A stretch of 64,000 nt of DNA, from NCBI RefSeq assembly GCF_003952025.1, contig NZ_QXGI01000002.1:416669-480668 (forward strand), read 5' to 3'. Shown piece by piece: positions 11,682 to 19,902 of the stretch (the first letter of the stretch is position 1; the number at the start of each line of letters is the position of its first letter). Both the position numbers and the translations under genes were made by a program. Origin of the DNA: Bifidobacterium castoris. GTDB lineage: Bacteria > Actinomycetota > Actinomycetes > Actinomycetales > Bifidobacteriaceae. The notes under the pieces were generated by a model. That model ran no database searches. It was not told where the DNA came from and saw nothing but the letters and a program-made list of their open reading frames with translations.

Positions 11682-12587
11682 ATGCATCAGAAGAGAATCG
11701 AACAGCAGGCATTGAAGGTCGGCATCATCGTCAACATCGTCATGGTCGTCGCCGGATTCTTCGTGTTCTTCATCACCGGGCTCAAATCGATGTTCCTCGA
11801 CGCGTCGTTCACCGTGATCTCGGTGATCTCGGGCGGCGTCGCGGCGTATCTGTCGAAGAAGACGGTGCGCGTGAGCGAACGCTTCCCGAACGGCATGTTC
11901 GCGCTCGAGCCGATCTACGCGATCTGCAAATCGATCTTCACGATCTGCCTGCTGCTGTTCTCGTTCCTCGACGTGCTGCGCGTCGCGATCGACTACTTCG
12001 CGTACGGCGAAGGGGAGCGGCTGAGCTTCGGGCCGGTCGTCATCTACCAGATCGCCGCCGTCAGCGTCTGCCTCGTGCTCGTGTGGTACTACCGCGCGCG
12101 CAATCGCTCGATCGGCGACGCGAGCCTGATGCTCAAGGCGGAGGCGAACGGCACGTGGATCGACGGCATGATCTCGCTCGGCATCGGCGTCGTCGCCGTG
12201 CTGCTGTTTTTCCTGCCCGACGGCACGCCCCTCGATTTCCTGCACTACACCGGCGACTTCTTCATCACGACGATCATCGTCGCGCTGACGGTCAAGGAAC
12301 CGGTCGTCGTGCTGCGCGACGCCTTCGTCGAACTCGTCGGCGGCACGCACGACGACGAGGAGATCTCCGCGTTCGTCACACGCGAGGTCGAGGCGCATCT
12401 GCCGGCGCGCATCGTCATGGAGAAGCTCCACGTGTTCAAGACCGGCATGAACTTCGACGTCGACATCTTCATCGGCAGCACGCACGGCAGCGTGCGGATG
12501 GAGGAGCTGGTCGGCGCGCGGCGGGCGATCGAGAAGGCGCTCGAACCGAAGCTGCACATCGTCAACGTGGACTTCGTGTTCGAGTAA
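11682..12587 (+). CDS. Cation diffusion facilitator-type transporter
   Basis: A 301-residue membrane protein with about six transmembrane segments (roughly residues 15-220) and a cytoplasmic C-terminal domain ending IVNVDFVFE. Fold and layout match CDF metal exporters. The usual metal-site residues are incomplete: TM2 has FLDASFTVIS (DxxxT instead of H/DxxxD) and TM5 has NGTWIDGMIS (GxxxD instead of HxxxD). The transported ion is therefore unclear. Start ATG 11682 has GAGGAGG upstream. The gene is divergent from ffh and ends at a strong terminator. Confidence 0.85.
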   Translation: MHQKRIEQQALKVGIIVNIVMVVAGFFVFFITGLKSMFLDASFTVISVISGGVAAYLSKKTVRVSERFPNGMFALEPIYAICKSIFTICLLLFSFLDVLRVAIDYFAYGEGERLSFGPVVIYQIAAVSVCLVLVWYYRARNRSIGDASLMLKAEANGTWIDGMISLGIGVVAVLLFFLPDGTPLDFLHYTGDFFITTIIVALTVKEPVVVLRDAFVELVGGTHDDEEISAFVTREVEAHLPARIVMEKLHVFKTGMNFDVDIFIGSTHGSVRMEELVGARRAIEKALEPKLHIVNVDFVFE

Positions 12588-12608
12588 GCGGGGCGCGGCT
12601 GGATTTGT

Positions 12609-12649
12609 GGCTGTTGGCGGCTAGGTGCTAGCTGCCAACAGCCTTTTTT
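12609..12649 (+). terminator. Strong terminator after the CDF transporter
   Basis: A 16-bp stem with one G-T pair (12609-12624 with 12628-12643, loop GTG) is followed by six T (12644-12649), 21 bases past the CDF stop. Its apex is the GGCTAG/CTAGCT core shared with hairpins that follow. Confidence 0.93.
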
Positions 12650-12659
12650 GTGCGCTCGC

Positions 12660-12820
12660 ATGGACGTACGTGGCTAGTCACTAGACGTCAATGGTCATGA
12701 TGGTGGGCTGTGATGGATGTGCGTGGCTAGCCGCTAGCCACGCACATCCATCACCGCGGCCCATTGCAGCTGTGTGTTGCTAGCCGGTAGCCATCGACGG
12801 CTATGACGGTGCGCTGTAGT
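12660..12820. repeat. Cluster of hairpins sharing a GGCTAG-NNN-CTAG core
   Basis: After the terminator three more stem-loops use the same apex: 12672-12686 (GGCTAG TCA CTAG), 12710-12754 (21-bp perfect stem, loop CCG), and 12779-12792 (GCTAG CCG GTAGC). No ORF or T-run is associated with them. With the terminator at 12609 they form four related hairpins within 190 bases, suggesting local duplication of a palindromic unit. Confidence 0.7.
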
Positions 12821-12876
12821 GTTTCTGCGTCTGATACTGACCACACACGCCATGCCATCCACACGGCACGTTCTCT

Positions 12877-12961
12877 GCTACGGGTAGTGGAAAACGGCCC
12901 AAAGCTTGTTGTAAGTCGATAAATATGCACTACCCGTAGCTCAGGAGGCACTGCCCGTAGC
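12877..12961. repeat. Inverted/direct repeats of a CACTACCCGTAGC motif
   Basis: A 13-base sequence occurs inverted at 12877-12889, direct at 12928-12940 (CACTACCCGTAGC) and again at 12949-12961 with one change. The region lies 50-180 bases upstream of the ArsR promoter. Function unknown; it may be a folded repeat or operator array. Confidence 0.5.
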
Positions 12962-13010
12962 GGGGAGGGGCTCTGCAGTCCCATCTGGGTGCTTTCTTGA
13001 AGCACAAATC

Positions 13011-13034
13011 ATTTGTACAAATATTTTGTATAAT
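13011..13034 (+). promoter_or_regulatory. Probable ArsR operator and -10 box
   Basis: The perfect 12-base palindrome ATTTGTACAAAT (13011-13022) lies directly upstream of a consensus -10 box TATAAT (13029-13034), 23 bases before the ArsR start codon. No good -35 box stands 17 bases upstream, so the palindrome fills the -35 region and is a likely autorepression site. Confidence 0.5.
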
Positions 13035-13057
13035 GAGGTTGCGTGAAAGGAGAAGCG

Positions 13058-13675
13058 ATGACGGAACAGCGAATGAAAGTGGATGACGGGCCGGCGCCCG
13101 CGGAGTCGGAGGAGGCGCTCAAGTGCATGGCGCATCCGGCTCGCATGCGGCTGCTCGGCGCACTGCGGGTCGGTGGCGTGCAGACGGTCGGTGAGCTCAG
13201 CGCCGCCACCGGTGAGGCGCCGGGCGCGGTGAGTTACCATCTTGCGCAGCTCGCGAAAGTCGGGCTTGTCGAAAAAGCGGTGTCGCCAGATGGAGACAAA
13301 CGCAAAAGCTACTGGAAATCATGCCATCATGCGACAAATGTGCGACCGGACAGTGCGGACGCAGACGTCATCGACGCGTTCAGCCGCACGGCGGCGCTCA
13401 CCTACCAAATGGCGTATGAGCGGTTCCTCGACGTGCTGCCCACACTGCCGCAGGAGTGGGAGCAGACGTGCGGTGCGAACGACCGCGTGCTGCGGCTCAC
13501 CGCGGAGGAGACACGTGCGATGGTGGAAGACCTCAACGCGGTGATGCGCAAATGGGAACAGTTGAGCGATGCCCGCAGAGTGGCTATCGAACGTGACGCT
13601 GGCGCCGACGCAGACGACGATACCGCCGTTGAACCGGTCGCCGTAGTGCAGCAGGTGTTCCGATGGGTGCCGTGA
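13058..13675 (+). CDS. ArsR-family transcriptional regulator
   Basis: A 205-residue regulator with a winged helix-turn-helix at about residues 20-100: ALKCMAHPARMRLLGAL, then VGELSAATGEAPGAVSYHL as recognition helices, then VEKAVSPDGDKRKSYWK in the wing. The ELxVC-type metal box of ArsR/SmtB is absent, so the inducer is probably not a metal. The C-terminal half is an extra helical region. ATG 13058 follows AAAGGAG; GTG 13043 is an alternative. It overlaps the next gene (MFS exporter) by 13 bases, so it likely controls that exporter. Base composition is less extreme than the neighbours. Confidence 0.85.
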   Translation: MTEQRMKVDDGPAPAESEEALKCMAHPARMRLLGALRVGGVQTVGELSAATGEAPGAVSYHLAQLAKVGLVEKAVSPDGDKRKSYWKSCHHATNVRPDSADADVIDAFSRTAALTYQMAYERFLDVLPTLPQEWEQTCGANDRVLRLTAEETRAMVEDLNAVMRKWEQLSDARRVAIERDAGADADDDTAVEPVAVVQQVFRWVP

Positions 13676-14940
13676 CCGAGGCGCCCGCCATGCGCCGCTC
13701 GTTCTGGCGCGCGCCGAATTACGCCGCTTGGTTCACCGCGGACACGGCATCCGCCGCAGGTGGGTCGCTCCGTGCGCTCGCCGTGAGCCTCGCCGGATAC
13801 GCGGTCTCCGGGTCGACGGCCGCCGCAGGCTGGCTCGGCACTGCCGCGCTCATCGCGCAGCAGGCGGCGAGCGTGTTCGGCGGCACGTTCGTCGACCGCC
13901 ATGAGCGTCGCACGCTGATCGTCGTCAACGCGGCGATCGGTGTGTGCGCATGGGGGAGTGTGGCGGCGCTGCTCGCGGCGCGCATGCTCACCTACCCGCT
14001 GCTGCTCGTGATTGCCACGCTTGGTTCTGCGGTCAGCGGCTTTCTTGGTAGTGCGACCGACGCGATGCTCCGCTCGATCATCGGCGTGCGCGACTACCCG
14101 AAAGCGCTCAGTCTCAACCGCGGGCGCGATGCGACAATCAACATCGCCGGCAATCCCGTCGGCGGATTCCTCTACGGCGTCGCGCCCTGGTTGCCGTTTC
14201 TTGTGACGGCGTGCCTGTATGCGCTTTCCGGTGCGGCCGCGCGGCGCATACGCACGCCGCGTAAGGCGCATGCGCCCGCCACGCGGCCGTCGTTCTTCGG
14301 CGACTTTGTGGGTGGATGGTCGTGGTCGCTGCGCAAACCGCTGCTTGTGACGGTCATGATTGCGGCGGCGGTGCTCAATTATGGTGTCAACGGCGTCGAA
14401 TATGCGATTCAGCTGCATCTGATGCAGCTCAACACGAATGCGACGCTCATCGGCGCCATAGGCAGCGGCATCGCCGCGATGATGCTCGTCGGCGCATTCA
14501 CCGCCGCGCGGTTGAGCGACCGCGTGCCGGTCGGCGGCTGTATATGCGCCGGCTTCATATTCCTGTGCGCGTGCATCGCGCCCATGCTGTTCGCGTACGG
14601 ACCTGGCGTATCGCGTGGCGCATCGTATGCGCTTGTGTTCGTGGCGAATTCGGTGATGGGCCTGCCGTTCCCGATCATCGATGCGCTGCTGCTCGGGTTT
14701 GTGTATGCGAAGGCTCCCACATCGATGCAGGGCAGAATCGCCGTCTCGCTCACGGTGCCTGCGCAGGCCCTCTCCGCATTCTCCAGTGCGAGCGCAGGCA
14801 CACTGCTGCCCGCGCTGGGATTCCGCGGCACGGTCGCGGTGTTTCTTGCCGCGCTTGTGTGCTCCACCACGGTTGTGCTGTGCAGTGCGCGCATCCGCCG
14901 CATCCCGCGCGCCGACGGCTGGGACACGGCGGAACTGTAG
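13663..14940 (+). CDS. Major facilitator superfamily efflux transporter
   Basis: A 425-residue integral membrane protein with about 12 transmembrane segments, of the MFS_3/enterobactin-exporter-like type (AWFTADTASAAGGSLRALAV at the N-terminus, GGTFVDRHERRTLIVV as the loop 2-3 motif with DRxxRR). These proteins usually export drugs, macrolides or peptides by proton antiport. The start at ATG 13663 overlaps the ArsR gene by 13 bases; GTG 13672 would also work. The overlap ties expression to the regulator. Substrate cannot be told from sequence. It ends nine bases before the convergent toxin pseudogene. Confidence 0.85.
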   Translation: MGAVTEAPAMRRSFWRAPNYAAWFTADTASAAGGSLRALAVSLAGYAVSGSTAAAGWLGTAALIAQQAASVFGGTFVDRHERRTLIVVNAAIGVCAWGSVAALLAARMLTYPLLLVIATLGSAVSGFLGSATDAMLRSIIGVRDYPKALSLNRGRDATINIAGNPVGGFLYGVAPWLPFLVTACLYALSGAAARRIRTPRKAHAPATRPSFFGDFVGGWSWSLRKPLLVTVMIAAAVLNYGVNGVEYAIQLHLMQLNTNATLIGAIGSGIAAMMLVGAFTAARLSDRVPVGGCICAGFIFLCACIAPMLFAYGPGVSRGASYALVFVANSVMGLPFPIIDALLLGFVYAKAPTSMQGRIAVSLTVPAQALSAFSSASAGTLLPALGFRGTVAVFLAALVCSTTVVLCSARIRRIPRADGWDTAEL

Positions 14941-14949
14941 GTGGATGGC

Positions 14950-15273
14950 TTAATCGTCATGCATGCGCTTGGCGGCCTCTTGATATACATATCCATCGTC
15001 ACGGATGTCGATCACGATGACAATCATCTGCGTGGCGGTGCGCTCCAATCGATATACCACGCGCACTCCGTCGTTGCGTAGCTTGATTTTCAATAAGCCG
15101 CTGAGGTCGCTGACATTGTGGTGTCCAAGGGGTTTGCCATAGCCGCCTTCCTATTGTGGGAGAGGATTGGTGGCGCCTTTACGAAGTGCTTTGTGGATGT
15201 GGCTTTTAGTCGGTTCTTTGATTTTGCGTAGATCGCGAACAGCTTTATCGGTGAAGGTTATGGTCCAAGTCAT
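14950..15273 (-). pseudogene. RelE/ParE-family toxin, interrupted by an amber stop
   Basis: Reading the minus strand from ATG 15273 gives a 107-codon RelE-type toxin with one TAG codon at 15151-15153 (codon 41). Before it: MTWTITFTDKAVRDLRKIKE...ATNPLPQ. After it, in the same frame: EGGYGKPLGHHNVSDLSGLL, then KIKLRNDGVRVVYRLERTA and a normal C-terminus with VIDIRDDGYVYQEAAKRMHDD. The family pattern (GYGKPL, KIKLR, RVVYRL) runs straight across the stop, so this is a single nonsense mutation in an otherwise intact gene. No start codon soon after the stop would rescue it. Its start overlaps the antitoxin stop (ATGA). Confidence 0.85.
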
Positions 15274-15587
15274 TCGAATTCTGGTTCGTATCCATCATCA
15301 ACGGGTCGATAATCCTCTCCGAAGGCTTCGTCCATGGTGTACCGCTTGCCGTTGTCGTGCTCCACACGATCTTTTGCGAGTATGTACAGCTCGTAGTCTT
15401 CTGCGATCTCGAGCAGACGCGTATAGTCCTCTGGTGTGATGATGACCGCCGCGGGTTTGTTGTTGCGCATGATAATGGCCGGTTGGTCGTTCTTCACTGC
15501 ATTGATGGTTCGGCTTGCGCCTCCATGGTTCAGTGTGGAAATCGGAACAATACTGTCGAGCAGATGGGACGTTTTCAAGATGCTCAC
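15270..15587 (-). CDS. Phd/YefM-family antitoxin
   Basis: A 105-residue antitoxin. The N-terminal half shows the Phd/YefM fold (VPISTLNHGGASRTINAV, QPAIIMRNNKPAAVIITPED), which binds DNA; the acidic C-terminus (MDEAFGEDYRPVDDGYEPEFE) would bind the toxin. It starts with GTG at 15587, the only start that preserves the DNA-binding domain. A TATACT -10-like box lies about 20 bases upstream on the minus strand (plus 15605-15610). The partner toxin gene carries an amber stop, so the antitoxin is probably an orphan that may still repress its own promoter. Confidence 0.85.
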   Translation of the reverse strand: MSILKTSHLLDSIVPISTLNHGGASRTINAVKNDQPAIIMRNNKPAAVIITPEDYTRLLEIAEDYELYILAKDRVEHDNGKRYTMDEAFGEDYRPVDDGYEPEFE

Positions 15588-15681
15588 CCCTTTTCCATAT
15601 GCCTAGTATACAGATTGTGCTACCAATTCGTATTCCATAAAAGAGATGATCACAATAGTGTCGCTGCGGGAATGAAGCAAA

Positions 15682-15714
15682 CGGCGGCGCCCTCAGGCAG
15701 AGAGGGTGCCGCCG
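15682..15714 (-). terminator. Terminator after cysS
   Basis: A 13-bp stem with one G-T pair (15682-15694 with 15702-15714, loop of 7) followed on the minus strand by TTTGC. It stands 28 bases past the cysS stop. Confidence 0.7.
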
Positions 15715-15742
15715 CTGTATGGTGCAGAAATGGTGTGTTCGG

Positions 15743-17380
15743 TCAGTCGAGGGACCAGGTCGAGCCGTTGGGGCCGTCTTCGATTGTGATGCCGAGGGCT
15801 GCAAGGTCGTCGCGGATCTTGTCCGCGGTCGCGAAGTCCTTCGCCTTGCGGGCGGCGGTGCGTGCCTCGAGCTGCGCGTCGATCAACGCGTCGAGCGTCG
15901 CGCGCGCCTTGTCGTCACCGCCGTCGATCCACGGTTCGGCGAGCGGGTCGAGGCCGAGCGTATCGAGCATCGCGCGCACGTTGACGAGCGCCGTGCGCAG
16001 CGCGTCGCGCTTATGGCCGTCGGCGTCGAGATCGGCGATCAACGTGTTTCCGGCGCGCAGCTGCGTGAAGATGGCGGCGGTTGCACGTGAAACATTGATG
16101 TCGTCGTTCATTGCGGCGACGAAGTCCACCGGCAGCTCGTCGGCGGTCACGGACGTGATCTCGTCGCGCGACGGCTGCTCGCCGAGCGCGTCGCCGGCGT
16201 GCTCGATGAAGTTCATGACGCGGTCGTAGGCGGCCTGCGCCTCGGCGAGCGTCTGATCGGACCACTCGAGCATCGAACGGTACTGGACCGAGCCGAGCGC
16301 ATAGCGCACGACCCATGCGGAGTGCTCGGCGAGCACGACCGGCACCGAAAGGCCGTTGCCGAGCGACTTGCTCATCTTCTCGCCCTTCGCCGTCACCCAC
16401 GCCGAATGCATCCAGCGGTTCGCAGTGCGGTAGCCGGCGGCGCGCGTCTGCGCCATCTCGTTCTCATGGTGCGGGAAGCGCAGGTCGAGCCCGCCGCCGT
16501 GGATGTCGAACATGCCGTCGAGGTAGCGGTAGCTCATCGCCGAGCATTCGATATGCCAGCCGGGGCGTCCGGTGCCGAACGGCGTCTTCCAGCGCGCGTC
16601 GGCGGGGTCGGTCGGCTTCGGACGCTTCCACAGCGCGAAATCGCGCGGGTCGCGCTTGTCTTCGGACAGGTCGGCCGGATCGACCGGGTTGTACTTGTCC
16701 TCGCCGGTCATGTCGACCGACGGCCCCATGCGGTCGGCGACGGCGGCTGCCTCGTCGACCTCGGTCGTCTGCTTCTGGTGCGTCAGCTCGCCGTAGTGCG
16801 GCCACGACGCGACGTCGAAGTAGACGTCGCCGGTCAGCTCGCCGCGCTCGTCGCGGATGACGTAGGCGTGGCCGTTGTCGATGATGCGCTCGATCAGATG
16901 GATCATGTCCATGATGTGACCGGTCGCGCGCGGTTCGTAGGTCGGCGGCAGGACGCCGAGCCTGTTGTACGCGTCGGTGAACTCCTGCTCGTAGTGGTAG
17001 GCGCGCGCCCACCAGCGCTGGCCGGCGGCGGCCGCCTTGTCGAGGATCTTGTCGTCGATGTCGGTGACGTTGCGGATGAACGTGACACGGTAGCCGAGCT
17101 TGAGGAACCAGCGGCGGATGACGTCGAAGGCGACGCCGGCGCGGATGTGGCCGATGTGCGGCGAGCTCTGCACCGTCGCGCCGCATACGTAGATGCCCAC
17201 GTTGCCCGGTCGGATCGGCTCGAAACGGCTGATCGCATGCGACGCCGTGTCGTAGAGCCTCAGGTCGACGGCCGCGTTCGCGACGCCGCCGTCGCCGGCC
17301 ATCAGCGTCTCGGTGAACTGCGGGTCCTGAAAAGTGCCGGAAGTATTGGCATTGCTTGCTTCGTGGGAATGCTCGGTCAT
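15743..17380 (-). CDS. cysS: Cysteinyl-tRNA synthetase
   Basis: Charges tRNA-Cys. The 545-residue class I synthetase has the HIGH motif at 75-78 (SSPHIGHIR), the zinc ligand C66 (YVCGATV), the second-half zinc motif GWHIECSAM, and KMSKS in [10 protein letters not shown]. The C-terminal DALR-type helical domain ends [12 protein letters not shown]. Start ATG 17380 gives about 40 residues before the catalytic core, slightly longer than usual; a further upstream start at 17476 adds residues without similarity. Its 5' side faces an inverted-repeat element and the end of the ABC-F gene. Confidence 0.97.
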   Translation of the reverse strand: MTEHSHEASNANTSGTFQDPQFTETLMAGDGGVANAAVDLRLYDTASHAISRFEPIRPGNVGIYVCGATVQSSPHIGHIRAGVAFDVIRRWFLKLGYRVTFIRNVTDIDDKILDKAAAAGQRWWARAYHYEQEFTDAYNRLGVLPPTYEPRATGHIMDMIHLIERIIDNGHAYVIRDERGELTGDVYFDVASWPHYGELTHQKQTTEVDEAAAVADRMGPSVDMTGEDKYNPVDPADLSEDKRDPRDFALWKRPKPTDPADARWKTPFGTGRPGWHIECSAMSYRYLDGMFDIHGGGLDLRFPHHENEMAQTRAAGYRTANRWMHSAWVTAKGEKMSKSLGNGLSVPVVLAEHSAWVVRYALGSVQYRSMLEWSDQTLAEAQAAYDRVMNFIEHAGDALGEQPSRDEITSVTADELPVDFVAAMNDDINVSRATAAIFTQLRAGNTLIADLDADGHKRDALRTALVNVRAMLDTLGLDPLAEPWIDGGDDKARATLDALIDAQLEARTAARKAKDFATADKIRDDLAALGITIEDGPNGSTWSLD

Positions 17381-17466
17381 GGTTCGAGCGTATTGCGTTT
17401 TGTAGACAAGCGGCATGCGGGCGCGGACGGGCGTCAGACAACCTCCGGTGAAGGTATCTCGGCCGG

Positions 17467-17561
17467 GAAGGAGCATTTTCTCCGTTATGGGCAGGTATAC
17501 CGCCCGAACAGGGCCAACTGCCGGCAGGTATACCCGGCGCCTCCGGAGAAAATGCTCCTTC
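17467..17561. repeat. MITE-like inverted-repeat element, copy 1
   Basis: Perfect 18-base inverted arms (17467-17484 and 17544-17561; left arm begins GAAGGAGCATTTTCTCCG) enclose 59 bases that contain a direct repeat of GGCAGGTATACC. A second element with near-identical arms lies at 61564-61675 downstream of the pilus operon. It encodes no protein. Confidence 0.75.
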
Positions 17562-17643
17562 TAAGCCGGGATGCCCTCGGATGACGTCCGAGAAGCGTCC
17601 GCGTGGCACCCTGGACCGTCCGAAGGAGCCACGCAGACCACCG

Positions 17644-19821
17644 TCACTGGCCCATCTGTTCGGACAGGTCGAGCCATTCGGCCTCGAGGCCGTCCGATTC
17701 CGCCGTCAATGCCTGCAGCTGCCCGTTGAGTTCGTTGAGACCGGCATAGTCGCTTGGATTATGCGCCGCCATCTGCTGCTCAAGTGCCTCCTTCTGCGTT
17801 TCGAGCTTCTTGAGCTTGCGTTCGATCGCCGCGACGCGACGCGCCGCGTCCGCATACGCCTTGCCGCTGAGCTTCGGTTCGCTCGGCGCCGCGCCGGCGG
17901 CCGCATCCTCGTCCTTGACGGTGTCCACGTCGACGGTCGGATCGGCCGCGCCCGCGGCCGTGTTCATGCCGAGCGGATCCTCGCCGCGGCGCAGCGCGTC
18001 GACGATGTCCAGATAATCCTGCACGCCGCCGGGCAGATGCCGGATCTTGCCGCCGATCAATGCGAACTGCTCGTCGGTGACGCGTTCGAGCAGATAGCGG
18101 TCGTGGCTGACGACGATGAGCGTGCCCGGCCACGTGTCCAGCAGATCCTCCATGACGGCGAGCATGTCGGTGTCCAGATCGTTGCCCGGCTCGTCCATGA
18201 TGAGCACGTTCGGCTCGTCGAGCAGGATCAGCAGCAGCTGCATGCGGCGCTTCTGGCCGCCGGACAGATCGCGGATCGGCGTCATCAGCTGCGCCGCCTC
18301 AAAGCCGAGCCGCTCCATCAGCTGCCCCGGCGTGACCTCCTTGCCGTCGACGATGTAGCTCGGCTTGTAGCGGCTGAGCACTTCCTTGACCTTGTACTTG
18401 CCGAGCTTCTCGAGTTCGTCGAGCCGCTGCGAAAGCACCGCGAACTTGACGGTCTTGCCGATGTTCACATGGCCGGCAGTCGGCGTCAACGTGCCGTCGA
18501 GGATCTTGAGCAGCGTCGATTTGCCGGCTCCGTTCGCGCCGACGATGCCGAAGCGGTCGCCCGGGCCGATCAGCCACGTCACGTCGTCGAGGATCTCGCG
18601 GCCGCTCACCGTCAGCTCGACGGCCGCCGACGTCACATCCGACGCCGTTTCGTCCTTCGTTTCGCCGCGCGTGCCGCGCAGCGCATTGATCTCGCCGGCC
18701 GGCTCACGGTGCGTGAGCCCATGCGCGGCGGCGACCTGCGCCGCACGCGAGCCGAAGGCCGACTTCAGGCGCGGGTCGTCGGCGTCGTCGACGGCGATCG
18801 TCACTTCGCCGAAGGCCTGCGGCTCGCTGACCATCGGCTCGACGACATCCACCGTCGACGCCGACTTCGCGCTCGCCGCGAGCGCCGCCGCGTCCGGGTC
18901 GATGTCCGCGTACGCGCCCTGCTCGCGGTCGAAGATCTGCGTGACGTCCACGAGGTCGACGACCTGCTTGCCGAGCCGGGATGTCGCCATCTGCTTGAGC
19001 TCGAGCGTGTTGCGCATCGGCGGGACGTCGGCGATGAGTTCGCGTGCGGCCTTCACATGGAACTTCTGCTTCGTCGAGCGCGCGCGTGCGCCGCGCGACA
19101 GCCATGCGAGCTCCTTGCGCGCGAGGTTGCGGCGTTTCGTTTCGCGCACGTCGGCCTGACGGTCGCGTTCGACGCGCTGCAGCATGTATGCGCTGTAGCC
19201 GCCTTCGAAGGGTTCGATCTCGCCGTCATGCACTTCCCACATCGATTCGCAGACCTCGTCGAGGAACCAGCGGTCGTGCGTGACGAGCAGCAGCGCGCCG
19301 GTGCCTTTCGGCCAGCGGTTCTTGAGATGTTCGGCGAGCCAGTGGATCGTCACGACGTCGAGGTGGTTCGTCGGTTCGTCGAGCGCGAGGATGTCCCAGT
19401 CCTTGAGCAGCAGCCGTGCGAGGTCGGCGCGCCGGCGCTGGCCGCCGGAGAGCGTGCCGATCTTCGCGTCGAGGTTGAGGCCGCCGAGCAACGCCTCGAC
19501 GATTTCGCGCGTCTGCGTCTGCGCCGCCCATTCGTAGTCGTCGCGGCCTTCGAGCGCGGCCTGGCGCAGCGTCGCGTCGTCGTCGAGTTCGTCGCGCTGC
19601 CCGAGGACGCCAAGGGTGAGGCCGTTGCGGCGGCTCACGCGGCCCGAGTCGGGCGTCTGTTCGCCGTCGAGCAGATGCAGCAGCGTCGATTTGCCGTCGC
19701 CGTTGCGGCCGACGATGCCGATGCGGTCGCCTTCGAAGACGCCCTGCGTGACGTCGGTGAAGATGGTTTTCGTTGCGAAGGAAAGGGAGACGTGTTCCAG
19801 TCCCAGATCAAAAGTCGGCAT
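17644..19821 (-). CDS. ABC-F family ATPase (Uup/translation-factor type)
   Basis: A 725-residue soluble protein with two ATP-binding cassettes and no membrane segments. Cassette 1 has GRNGDGKST and LSGGQRRRADLAR with LDEPTNHLDVVT. Cassette 2 has GANGAGKST and LSGGQKRRMQ with a divergent Walker B, MDEPGNDLDTDM. Between them is the ABC-F linker (RVERDRQADVRETKRRN). The C-terminus is a coiled coil (IERKLKKLETQKEALEQQM), as in Uup. Such proteins act on ribosomes or DNA rather than in transport. The cassette order is interrupted by an acidic insert of about 100 residues after FDREQGAYADIDPD. Start at ATG 19821 (MPTFDLGLEHVS); GTG 19830 is possible. Confidence 0.9.
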   Translation of the reverse strand: MPTFDLGLEHVSLSFATKTIFTDVTQGVFEGDRIGIVGRNGDGKSTLLHLLDGEQTPDSGRVSRRNGLTLGVLGQRDELDDDATLRQAALEGRDDYEWAAQTQTREIVEALLGGLNLDAKIGTLSGGQRRRADLARLLLKDWDILALDEPTNHLDVVTIHWLAEHLKNRWPKGTGALLLVTHDRWFLDEVCESMWEVHDGEIEPFEGGYSAYMLQRVERDRQADVRETKRRNLARKELAWLSRGARARSTKQKFHVKAARELIADVPPMRNTLELKQMATSRLGKQVVDLVDVTQIFDREQGAYADIDPDAAALAASAKSASTVDVVEPMVSEPQAFGEVTIAVDDADDPRLKSAFGSRAAQVAAAHGLTHREPAGEINALRGTRGETKDETASDVTSAAVELTVSGREILDDVTWLIGPGDRFGIVGANGAGKSTLLKILDGTLTPTAGHVNIGKTVKFAVLSQRLDELEKLGKYKVKEVLSRYKPSYIVDGKEVTPGQLMERLGFEAAQLMTPIRDLSGGQKRRMQLLLILLDEPNVLIMDEPGNDLDTDMLAVMEDLLDTWPGTLIVVSHDRYLLERVTDEQFALIGGKIRHLPGGVQDYLDIVDALRRGEDPLGMNTAAGAADPTVDVDTVKDEDAAAGAAPSEPKLSGKAYADAARRVAAIERKLKKLETQKEALEQQMAAHNPSDYAGLNELNGQLQALTAESDGLEAEWLDLSEQMGQ

Positions 19822-19902
19822 AGGGAACACTGTAACGATGGCGCGGTAAATCGGCGGTGCGCGGTCCGTCGTCGGCGTCGCCGCGCACGTCGTCCGGCGT
19901 AT

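Noticed and set aside
9682-11715. 677-codon open frame on the plus strand
   Set aside because: It is antisense to ffh and the upstream part of the endonuclease/phosphatase gene; composition is Arg/Leu/Ala noise.
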